A stretch of DNA of 64,000 nt from Artocarpus heterophyllus (lineage: Eukaryota; Streptophyta; Magnoliopsida; Rosales; Moraceae), in contig CM046341.1 in the NCBI GenBank assembly GCA_025403435.1, forward strand, positions 20,731,460 to 20,795,459, given 5' to 3'. Every line of letters begins with the position of its first letter. The stretch's first letter is position 1. The position numbers were made by a program, and so were the translations under genes. Under the pieces are notes generated by a model. That model was not told the DNA's origin. It made no database searches and saw nothing but the letters and a program-made list of their open reading frames with translations. Positions 21,230 through 32,400 of the stretch are shown here, piece by piece.

Positions 21230-24200
21230 ATACTTGCACTAAGTGAGTAAATATGACAAATCTCGCATCCTCATAGCTTCAACATGCCTCTCAAAGACTC
21301 TCTCAATAAGTGTCTTATGAATAAATCAGCTAAATTGTCTTCTGACACGATTTTGCACACCGTGACATGCCCGCCCTCAACGAAGTCCTTTATTACATGA
21401 TACTTTCGATCAATATGCCTACTCTTCTTGTGAAATCTTAGTTCCTTAGCATTAGCTACCGCCGCACTATTATCGCAGTACAGTGATACCACCTTATCCA
21501 TACCAAGAATTACCTCAAGATCCCCAAGGAACTTGCGGAGCCACACTGCTTCTTTCGAAGCATCACTAGATGCCACATACTCGGCCTCCATCGTTTAATC
21601 TAAAGTGCAATCTTGCTTTATACTTCTCCAACTGATGGCACCACTGCCTAGAGTAAACACAAACCTAGAAGTCGATCTCCTCAAATCCAAAAGGATTGAA
21701 AATCTGAGTCAGTATATCCTAGAGGAGTTAAATGCTACCTGTATACACAAGCATCTACCCATGAGTCCTTCTGAGGTACTTAAAAATATGCTGAACCGCA
21801 ACCCAATGGTTCAGTCCTAGATCTGCCTTAAATCGACTTACAATCCCGACCGCATAACAAATATCCAGTCATGTGCAAAGCATAGCATACATGAGACTAC
21901 CCACTGTCGAAGCATAAGGCACCTTCTTCATGTATTTTCTTTCTTCCTTAGATTTTGGAGAGTTTTTTTTAGAGAGAATAATTCCAGACCTAGATGGTTG
22001 CCCACCTTTCTTGAAATCCTGCATTACAAACCTCTTGAGAATTTTATCTATATAGCTGGCTTGTGACAAAGCTATCATTTTGTTCTTCCTATCCCGAAAG
22101 ATGTAGATACCGAGAACAAAATTAGCCTCACCCAAGTCCCTCATGTCAAACTGCTTGGTCAACCATAATTTGACCAATGGCAATGCCCCAATGTCATTGC
22201 TAATTAACAGAATGTCATCTACATAGTGCAGTAGAAAAACCACCTTTTCATCCTTAATGTGTTTATAAACACATGGCTCATCCACAGTTTGTGAGAACCC
22301 ATATGTCTTGATTACCTGATCAAATCTTATGTTCTAAGAACGAGAAGCCTGCTTAAGTCCATAAATTGACTTTAGCAGCTTATAATCCTCTAGTTGTTCC
22401 ATATAAATGGACTCATCAAGATAGCTATTTAAAAAAGCTGTCCTGATATCCATCTGCTAAATCTCGTAGTCGAGAGTGGTAGCTATAGGCAAGAGAATCC
22501 GGATGGACTTAAGCATGGCTACAAGCGAAAAGGTTTCCTCATAATCGATTCCTTCCTTTTGCGTGTAACCCGTAGCTACTAGTTTAGCCTTAAAGGTTTC
22601 GACCATTCCATCCACTCATCTTTTCCTCTTGTAGATCCACTTACACTCTGTGGGTTTTACCCCTTCGGGAAGATCTACAAGCTCTTAGACCTAATTAGTC
22701 TCCATAGAATTCATCTCTGTGTTCAAGGCCTCTGTCTAGAGTTTTGAATCAACATCCTCCATAGTCTCTGCGTAAGTATAAGGATCCCTATCACGTTCAT
22801 CTGGTTCAGCTAAGAAGGCCTCACCATTGAATATATACCTCTTAGGTTGACGTTCGATCCTCCCATGCACTACGCTGAAGCACCTTAGTTTGTTGTTCAA
22901 GTTAGTTTGGTTTTTCTACACTGATCGGAACAGTTTCATTTGGAACCTCCGGAGTGATTGGATCACTCCTTAACTCCTCAAGCACCACTTTGCTTCAAGG
23001 CTTAAAGTCGTCCATGTAACTCTCCTCAAGGAAAGTTGCATTAGTTGAAACCATGACTTTTTTTTCCTTTGGGTTATAGAAATAACCCCCTTTAGGCCCT
23101 TTTGGATATCCTACAAACATGCAAACTTCTAAACGTGCTTCCAACTTATTTGCATCCTTAAACAGGACATGAACCGAAGATCCCCATATGCGATTATGGT
23201 TTAAGGATGTCTTCTTGCCCGTACACAACTCGTGAGGAGTTTTAGGGACCGATTTTGAAGGCACGTTGTTCAAAAGATAACATACGGTTTATAGTGCATA
23301 TCCCCAAAAGGATAAAGGTAATGATAAATAACTCATCATGGACCTTACCATGTCTAATAAAGTCCTATTCATTCTCTCTGCTATGCCATTTTGTTGCAGA
23401 GTGCCCGACACAGTCAAATGGGATAAAATCTTATTCTCTAATAAGTGTCCTAGAAACTCATCAAAATGGTATTCTCCACCTCGATTGGATCGAAGTGCTT
23501 TTATAGGTCTACCTAATTGCTTTTTCACTTCTGTCTGAAACTCCCTGAACTTATCAAAAGTTTCGCTTTTGTGGCGCATCAGGTATACATACCCATACCT
23601 TGAGTAATCATCAATAAAAGTGACGAAGTACTCAAACCCTCCTCGTGCTCGAATGTTCATCGGTCCGCAAACATCACTATGTACAAGTTCTAGAACCCCT
23701 TCGGCCTTATTTCCCTTAGGCCTGAATGGTCTTTTGGTCATTTTACCCTCCAAACAAGATTCACATTGTAGTATAGATTCCACCTTTAAGTCACTTAAAG
23801 GTCCATCCCTTTCCAACCTTTGAATCCTATTCAGGTTAATATGACCAAGGCACAAATGCCAAAGATAAGTCTTATTAGAGTGAGAAGTTTTAAGTCTTTT
23901 AGAGTTATTATCATTCATCTCAGCATTAAGCAGTAAGTCCATCTCAGGTTTGATAATATATAGATTATTTTGCATCTATCTAGAACAAATAAAAGATTTG
24001 TTTTTACTAATCACCACTTTATTATTAAAAGAAACCAAATAGGAGTCTTTAAATAAACAAGCTATAGAAATTAAATTCCTCTTAAATTTAGGAACATAAA
24101 AACAATCTCGCAAAATTAAATTCCTATAATTATCAAAATAAATACGGATGTCTCCCACTGTTGTCGCTGAGACTAAGGATCCATCGCCCATCCGAAGCGT

Positions 24201-25162
24201 GAAGTTTTCATGAAGCAGACTTCTCGTTTCTATGAACCCCTCCAGAGAAACACAAACATGATTAGTTGCACTGGAATCTATGACCCAAATGTCACTAGAT
24301 TCCTCAACCAAACAAGTTTCTAAATACAGAAGATCACACCTACCTCCTTTGGAAAGGAAGTCCTTGCAATGCTTCTTTATGTGCCTGACCTTCTCATAAA
24401 AGAAGCACTTAAGCTTCTTCAGGTTCTTCTTATTCTTCTTCTTGCTCTTGTTGTTAGCAGGAATAGAAGACTTCCTATTTTTGGCCCATTATTTCTTTCC
24501 ATTCCCAAAATTGGGATTGGAACCAAAAGCAGCCGACAAATTGGCCTCCCACCCACAGGAGACTCCTTGATCAGCAGTTCGAACGCTTGTAACTGTTTCA
24601 TTAATTTTGTTAAGGTCATATCCCGCCTATTGCTCAAATTAAATGTAGCTCTAAATGGAATAAATTCCTTTGACAGAGTCTCAAAGACCATAGTCATTTG
24701 AGTTTCAGCATCAATATCGGCTCCATTGATTTGAGTCTCAACGAGGTAACCCATGACCAACATCATGTGCTCCTTTACAGAATTCCCTGGCCTTTGCTTA
24801 CAGTTTAAGAGTTTTTGAAGTACTCCTTGCCGCTTTGTTAGAGCCTGGCCTCCAAACATATCTTCAAGATTATCCAAGATCTTCTTCGTAGTCTCATAAT
24901 CTTGATGTTGAGCCTGCAACATGTTGTTCATGCTGGCCATAACATAGCAGCGGGTCTAATCGTTTGCATCTTTCTAGCGATCGTACGCTTGGAATTGATC
25001 ATTGGTGGAATCGCCCATAGGCTCGGGAGGATAAGGTGTTGTCAGCACAAATTTCAATTTCTCAAAGGAGAGGACGATATCGAGGTTCCGTTTCTAATTA
25101 TTATAATTCTCTCTGATTAATTGGTTTTTGTCAAGTATCAAAAATAAAGCATTTTTAGACAT
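21230..25162 (-). pseudogene. Copia C gag-pol remains
   Basis: The full order from gag (ATG about 25162) to RNase H can be followed, but it is split by many stops and frameshifts. Recognisable blocks: gag 24419-24940; zinc knuckle and protease around 24280-24420, here with DSSATNH; integrase 23000-23975, including the DVCGPMN and [11 protein letters not shown] segments; RT with YVDDILLI around 22210-22225; RNase H 21271-21591. A TAG at the gag position corresponding to 12109-12111 of element A is also present here (about 24958). Confidence 0.88.
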
Positions 25163-26804
25163 TTTTAATCTACAATAAAGAATCATATACCAAACATAAG
25201 CAAACATATCATAATAATTTAGTAAGATAACACAATCATGTAAAATCATACAAATGTGTTTATATGTCAAAACTTTAAAAATATCACAACCTTACAACGA
25301 TAATTCTCAATTCAGAATTCAACAAGCTCCTAGGGGAGTTATGCTAATTCAATCAGGAACACGGATCCCCTCCTGATTAATATATGTCATTCAAGACCTG
25401 TATGATCCAACATATATTAATAATCGTTTCTTTGGCCATTAATTTTATTAACAGAGCTCCTAGAGGAGGTTAATAATAAAATTAACATGAGTGTATAACC
25501 ATTATTCTAATATTTTATCTATGATTTATAATCACCACCTAGGGGTGTGTAACCATAAATCATGCTAAAATACCTTATCTTCTCGGAGATCCAATCTGGT
25601 ACATGATAGAAATCCCTTCCTAGTGGTCGGGACCATCATGTTTTTCCTATGGACTAACGATGGAGGCCTTAGGTCCTCTCTTCGAAAATCTTCTCCCACT
25701 TAATCTTTTGAAATCAATGTTTTTATACATGAACAATTTTAAATGAGTGGCACTCCTTATTTTATATGGCATGTTATCAATATACATGGCAAATTATATC
25801 ATTATGCAGATAAGCAAAGCTACAAGCAAAATAATAAATAACCGTAATATTATGATTCCACCCTAAAGAATAGAAAACAAAGATTACAAGGGAATAATCG
25901 AAACATATTATTGATTTTTCATCCTCGAATCTCCAAGCTGTATCCTTCTTCATGTAATGCCTATCCGTAAGTCTTCAATACCGTATGAATTGAACACTTT
26001 AAATTTTCAGTCATATCTAAATTTTTATGTTTCTCAAAATTGTCCAAAAAATAAAATTAAAATGTACATTTTCTGGAAAATTTCTAATTCTCTACCAGCA
26101 AGCCAATCTGTATAATCGGCCTGCTGGTCAGGACCATCCGCCCTGCCGATCTTTTCAGATCAGCATGTTGGTCATGACGGTTCGGCCTGCCGCCAAAGCC
26201 TCCTAATTTTTGCCCCGCTGTCAGATTGCCGAACCTCACGTTTGGCCTATCTATCTACAATCATCGGCTTACCGAACTAGGGATTCGACATGCCGACCGA
26301 GCAGAAATCACCCTTTCTAGAAAATATAATTTTTTAATGCAATTCATCAATTTTATTTTCAATAATTCAAAAACATAAAATTAGAGACTTAAGAAATACT
26401 TGGGTGGGCCATCATTCATCATCTAGATCCGTCTTCTTTGAATGATTATTTAATTACAAAATTCTTATAAAATTTAAAATTAAATAATAATTCTTAGATG
26501 GAGATGATAGCCCGTTATCTAATTACATGAAAAACCTAGATACACATTCTAACATTTAAGGAACCATAACCGGTATAAATTAATTAATTAATTAATAATT
26601 AAATAATAATTTAATCAACCATAATTAATTAATAAGCATCACCATATAATCCATGACAACATATAAGATTATATAGAAACCTAGAGTGCTAACTCTCTAT
26701 AAAATTAAATTCAAACATAAGAGAGATCAAGATCACATAATTTACACATATGGCATGATCACAAACTTGTAAATTTACGTAAAAACCATGTCTCTAATAC
26801 CAAT
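25163..26804 (-). other. Copia C leader with decayed hairpins and palindrome array
   Basis: Aligns with the A leader. The CTCCTAGGGGAG-type hairpins are at about 25320-25560, and degenerate TCGGC/GCCGA copies at 26093-26303. No gene is present. Confidence 0.7.
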
Positions 26805-28831
26805 TGTTAAAAAAATAGTACGCAGCAGAATTTTTAAATTTTATATCAGAGTATTTTCTAAAACACAAATTTGACATGCTATATGCATAAATTAACCAGA
26901 TCTTACTAACCTTTGTGTGCCGAAAAGCTCATGCAATCGGTGAAAAGAAGTAACGTTCTAGAAGGACCTCAACCAACTGGCTTTCTTTGTTATTCTCTAT
27001 CCACAATCGGAGTGAGTGTGGGCTCACACGTACAACTCTTCCACAAGGTGACTCTCCTTCCAACCAAATAAGAGAACCCAAAGCTAGTGTTCGTGATTTG
27101 TGAACAAGAACTCTTAGAGAGTTTCAGAATCTCACTATTAGAGTTTCACTCTTAATCTCTCAACTGATTTAAATAATAAAGAGATTCACTCCCTTTATAA
27201 AGAGGCTGGGTCCAGGAGTTAGTCTTTATTAGATAATGCCTCAAAATTTGAATCAAAATCAAATTCGGATCAATATCTAATAAAATCCACGTGAAAACGC
27301 GTGATCTTTTTATCGCGTGATAGACAAGCCGATCTGTCAACTGGCATGCCAAACTTGCCCCATCGACAGGCCGAACCTAAAGATCGACATGTCGAACTGT
27401 CGATAAAAATCTTAGCGAATTTTTTATTTTTCACCCGAGATTCTATAGGATAAAGTCTCAATTTTAATTCAAATAACCCAATAGAAAAGTTATCTAATTA
27501 AAAACAACTTTATCTAGATAATCTCTAGGAAAATAAATAAATTCTTGATAATTCTATAAGTTTATCTTGATTTAATTTATTCAAAATTAAATTAATTGAT
27601 AAACAGACAAGAATTATCCAATTCCAATAATTCAACAAGTTTATCTTGAATTAATGTTGCCACAAAATTAAGTCAACCGATAAACATACATGAATTATTT
27701 GATTCTTCTAAATTTCAACCAATCTAATAAATTGACATAAGTCATCAATTATTGAAAAAACACGTCGTATCATTACAAGATTTTGTGAGCTAGCAAAGGG
27801 GACCTGATGGATCTATATAGTTTAAGCTCCCGATAATTATGAAACCCAATATCCTAGATATACATTTCATAATTATCAACTCCAACGCTACTCCACTAAA
27901 AGCTTGGAGCTGCACTCTTGAACTATATAGAATTACAAAGCCCGTATAGCTAAGTTTTCATGACATATCATAATATATCGTATCCCCATGGGATTATCCA
28001 TAACCGGCTTAAGGACAAGTTCTGTCTTACCTTCCCGATTATTTTTATCTTACGTTCTGTTATCTCACCATCGAAAAATTTACCATCCAAAGACAGTATA
28101 CCATTCGGTTATATCTATGTATTTAAATAGTTGAGCGCTTCAGTTTTTCAATTATAGGATAACGCAAATAAGAGGATATCACTACTCCTAAAAAGGAGCT
28201 ACAGATTTTATATCTATGAATAACAAGTCTACGCTATCAAGAGTCATGCCTTTAAAGTACCGGCATGCATACCACTATTAAAATGTAGGTGTCACCTTGA
28301 GGTACATAAAAGACACAAATCAAGACAACGAGCCCACTATTCATCTCAAGATTAAGATACAATACAAATGATTGTCTAAAGTAAATCGATTTGTTGAGAC
28401 ATAATTATTAATCCAAATCAATTCACTTTATGTCCTGATCCAACACATTGTCACCTATGGCAACATGTCAATGTTTTTATTCACGGAGTCCACCTCTGAT
28501 GGTCATGACAAACCATCTCCCAATAGGGATATAGACAACATAATAATCTTTACATGAATAAAGCGCCCAACTTTATTCTCTCGATTGCAGATCCTATGAT
28601 TTAGACCGTCACTTTAAGAATCGTGTCTTCCGCATAATTTGTCCATCATATGCCTAATTCTTAATGGCTTAGATCAACAGTCTCAGACGTTTGTTTGCTT
28701 AACATACATTCAACAAATATGAACGTAAAGAGGACAAGATTTGGTATATAAATAATGAGTAAATTCTTTATTGATAAATTATCTCTAAAAACATATTACA
28801 TTTTTACTCCTTAGGGTATACACATTTAACA
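26805..28831 (-). repeat. 5' LTR of Copia C (2027 bp)
   Basis: Bounded by TGTTAAAAAA at 26805 beside the decayed primer-binding site and by atttaaca at 28831. It aligns with the A and B LTRs throughout. Palindrome copies at 27318-27403 are strongly eroded. Confidence 0.88.
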
Positions 28832-29220
28832 GGGTTTAATGTAGAGGCGCAATAACCCTCAATGGTAAAATATTTAAGAAAGAGATGGCAGAGAAACCTA
28901 TTGCAAAGCAGGAGTCACGCGAGTAGAGAATCATCACTGTAGATATGAACCCACTGTTGATTAGCAAGAGTCAAGTGAATATTGTGCAAAGAATCATCCC
29001 TATAGAGACACCATTCAAGTCTCAAGAAAACAACCCCGAGGTGTACTCGGGCATATGGATTCGGAGGTCTCAGAAAGTAATTAAAGAGATTTGAGAATTA
29101 GGACACCAAACGTCGAACTTGGATGACTCTTGGTACTCGAGTATGGACTTGAGTCCACTCAGTCAAAGAGTCCACAAACCAAACACGCCCTAAATTCTAA
29201 AAACTGAAGGAAGAACTCAA
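28832..29220. other. Spacer between Copia C and the TOM40 promoter; possible MITE end
   Basis: No gene recognised. A short open stretch near 28860-29090 has no identifiable similarity. The segment about 29100-29191 ends in ccaaacacgcccta, which reversed is TAGGGCGTGTTTGG, the kind of terminus found on plant hAT/PIF miniature elements; a matching left end is not evident. Confidence 0.45.
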
Positions 29221-29243
29221 ATGCTATGCGGATTTCCCGGGCC

Positions 29244-29249
29244 TGGGCC
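29244..29249 (+). promoter_or_regulatory. Site II element (TGGGCC) upstream of TOM40
   Basis: TGGGCC about 240 bp before the TOM40 ATG. Site II elements (TGGGCC/T), bound by TCP factors, are common in promoters of plant nuclear genes for mitochondrial and ribosomal proteins, usually together with a telo-box, as here. Confidence 0.6.
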
Positions 29250-29298
29250 TTGACCAGGTGATCGAAGACTGACCTACCATCAACCGAAAACCGGCTTC

Positions 29299-29306
29299 TA
29301 GGGTTT
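29299..29306 (+). promoter_or_regulatory. Telo-box (TAGGGTTT)
   Basis: TAGGGTTT, the reverse of AAACCCTA, lies 50 bp after the site II element and about 180 bp before the ATG. It is followed by a CT-rich leader (about 29365-29400), common around plant transcription starts. Confidence 0.65.
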
Positions 29307-29485
29307 TAGACGTTCAAGCTCTCTCTGGTCGTTTTGGGGTTTTGGAGAGGGAGTTACTTCGCTGACATTTTCTCGCTCTCTCTCTCCTTTCTCTCTCTAG
29401 CTCAATCACAGGGCTCTTTTCGTCGTTTCCTTCGCTTCTTCTTCTGTTTTTAGTAGAAGCCAAGAAGAGGCAAAAGAGCAGCAAA

Positions 29486-32400
29486 ATGGCGACCCTTATT
29501 CCTCCACCGCCAGCCACTGAATCGATGAGCAAAAGGGATGAGAAAGTCGATTACTTTAATCTTCCTTGCCCCATTCCCTACGAAGAGATCCATCGCGAAG
29601 CACTCAGTCAGTTTCTTCTTCTCGTTTATCTTTTTTTTTTCTTCTTTGTTGTTGTTGCTGTTGTTGGTGTTTTGCTTTTGTTGTTTTGTTTTTGTTTTTG
29701 TTTTTGTTTTTTTTTTTTTTTGCTTTCTTGCTTTTGAGACCATTTGCTGCTTCTCTATTTTTTCTTTTGGCGAAGAAATAATGATCTTAAGCCCTTGTAA
29801 TTATGATATTTGTTTATATCTATGTATATTTTGGTGTGACAGAGTTTTTGCAAATAGACAGGTTTTGTTTTGATTGGGGGAATTTAAAATAAAAGGATAT
29901 TTTTTATGGAGTTTTACACTATAGAAAGGTTGTTGTTGTTGTATTTTTTTTTTCTCCAGTAGTAGTAAAATACGAAGAGGACGATCACTTTGTTGCCCTA
30001 ATTCTGTGTTTGTGTGGATATGAACAGCGTCAAAGGGATGGTTAAATTAGGCTGTGTTTGGTAAGAGGGAAAGGAATAGGAAGGGAAGAAATGGGGGAAA
30101 ATTGTGAGGAAGGGATACTTTTTTCTAATTCTTCTATATTAAAAGCATTAAAATTGAGGGGATTTGAAATCCTACCCCTAATTTATCCCGTTTTGTTTTT
30201 CCTCCTACAAAACATAGTCCCAAAATCGTTTTACTAATTTTCTCACTAATATCCCTCTTACCAAACAAGCTCTTTGAATGAAAAGGAGTAGAATTGCTAA
30301 GGATGTAATAAGTGTTTATTTATTTATTTTCTATTTTCTGGTAGTAGCAAAGACCAAAGAGGATGATGAGTCTGTGGTACTAAATCTCGTGTTTGTGTGT
30401 GAAATTGAACAGTGTCTTTAAAGCCAGAACTTTTTGAAGGGATGCGCTTTGATTTTACCAAAGGACTGAACCAGAAGTTCTCACTCAGTCACAGGTCATC
30501 ATATTGAGCTTTCCTCCGCATGTGTTTTGATGGAATTTGTTTAGTTTTGAAGTACTACTGATGATGGTTATATTTTGTTAAACCCAAAATTAGTGTTTTC
30601 ATGGGGCCTACAGAGATTCCTTCCCAGTCTTCTGAAACTATCAAAATCCCAACTGCTCACTATGAGTTTGGGGCTAATTTTATTGACCCAAAGGTAACTT
30701 ATTCTATTATTTTGGTTACTCTTTTTGGGCTTTTTTTCGTAAGAGTTCATTTGTATTGCCTGGTGAGAATCGTTTTCGCTTATCATGCAGTTGATGCTTT
30801 TTGGAAGAGTATTAACCGATGGGAGGTTAAATGCAAGAGTGAAGTGTGATTTGACTGAAAATCTTATCCTGAAGGCCAATGCACAGGTACTAGATGTCAT
30901 TGTATTTCTGATGGTGAAAATTTTTACGTCTAAGATAGTTGACTAACTTTTCTTTTTGGCTTTTCCAGCTCACAAATGAGCCTCATATGTCGCATGGCAT
31001 GGTCAATTTTGATTACCAGGTCAGAGCTCTTACCATGAACCATCTCTGTATTTCCTATTGTTATTTCTTATGAAAGATAGAGCAAGAGGTTGACCTATTT
31101 CTACTGCAAATTCTACAAGTTTGTAACTCAGTTTCTATGATTGTGTAAAAGGTGCAGGGTAACAAAGGGAAATATGTTGGCTGAAATGTCATGTGATTTT
31201 TTCATACACATATAAGTTTTTTTTTTTTTTAAAGCTCTCTACAGAAACTTGTAGAAATTTGAAGGATTGTTTGCCCATAATCTCTCCTAGACTTTTGAGA
31301 GGGGTGAGAAGTTTTATTTTGAGTTGTTTTGTAACTTTTGTTATTGTTTCAACGAGCCCTTCTCTTTTGTTATTTGATAGATTGTTACCCGACCCATGTA
31401 TCACATGATCAATATTTCCCACTTCTCTTAAGCTGTTTCCCCATCTTAAGGGCTAAGAAATCACGTTTTTTTCTTATTGATTTTCCCTTTCAATTGATCT
31501 TTGGTAGGACGGTAGTGCTTAAAAAAGACAGGCAATTATAATTAATTAGTCACAATGAATCATCTCAAAACATTTGGGCTGTGAACACAGAATCACTCAT
31601 ATAAGCAAATATTTGGACGAAGAGAATGGGTTGTTTGCAACAATTAAACAGTTCATGAGGATGATTGCTGCAGTTGGAAGTCCATGGGTGTATTTGACCC
31701 TACAAAATTCTAAAGGGAGGGTATTTATAATGATCTGAAATATGAAAGTAAACAATGAAATGAGGCTCAACTATTGTGTTTGAGTGGGTATCTTCTCTCT
31801 GACAAACAACTTCCCACGACCAGCTCCAGCAAAAGTAGTTCTCTTACCTTGGTTCCTTGCATTCGTCAACTGTGCCGTCGGCTGGTGCTTGATTAAGGGA
31901 ACTATTCAAGTCTAGCTTTTTCTGCTACGTTTTGGGATGTTTGATGTAGATGCTAGGTGGGGACGATTTTTAGTTTGAATCCATTCTCAGCGGGACTTGT
32001 CTTAAAAAAAAGGTCTTTTGTTAGCTTTATTTGTTACTTGACTTCTGGTACCGTTCCTAATTCTATTTTATTTTCTTTTGTACAGGGCAGAGACTTCAGG
32101 TCACAGTTTCAATTAGGAAATGGTGCATTATTTGGGGCTAGTTACATTCAGGTTAGCTCTCTGCTTAACTCATGCTCTATCAATAGCGTGGATTGTCTAA
32201 ACAGTCTCATTGTAGTTACAGTGGCATTCCTGGTGCTGTTGCACAATTTATCTTTTTTTTCTTCAATTCAAAGAATTTTTTGACTGAGTTTTTCTGCCAT
32301 GAGGTCAAGTTTGACTTTTTTATTTAGTAAGATAAATTTTATTTATAGCAATACAAGAACAACAATGAGGGGAAAAAAATAAAGGAGGATGCTAAAGTAT

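Larger units (their letters stand above)
20280..28831 (-). mobile_element. Copia element C (minus strand), oldest layer of the nest
   Basis: Minus-strand Copia of the same family: 3' LTR piece 20280-21224, coding remains 21230-25162, leader 25163-26804, 5' LTR 26805-28831. Many stops, a mutated primer-binding site (tctctaatacca at about 26791-26803) and degenerate palindromes show that it is older than A and B. Element B is inserted in its 3' LTR. Confidence 0.9.

Noticed and set aside
29486..29873. Phe/Leu-rich frames running past TOM40 exon 1
   Set aside because: They read through a T-rich intron. The splice site at 29607 and the match of exon 2 to TOM40 show that this is intronic.
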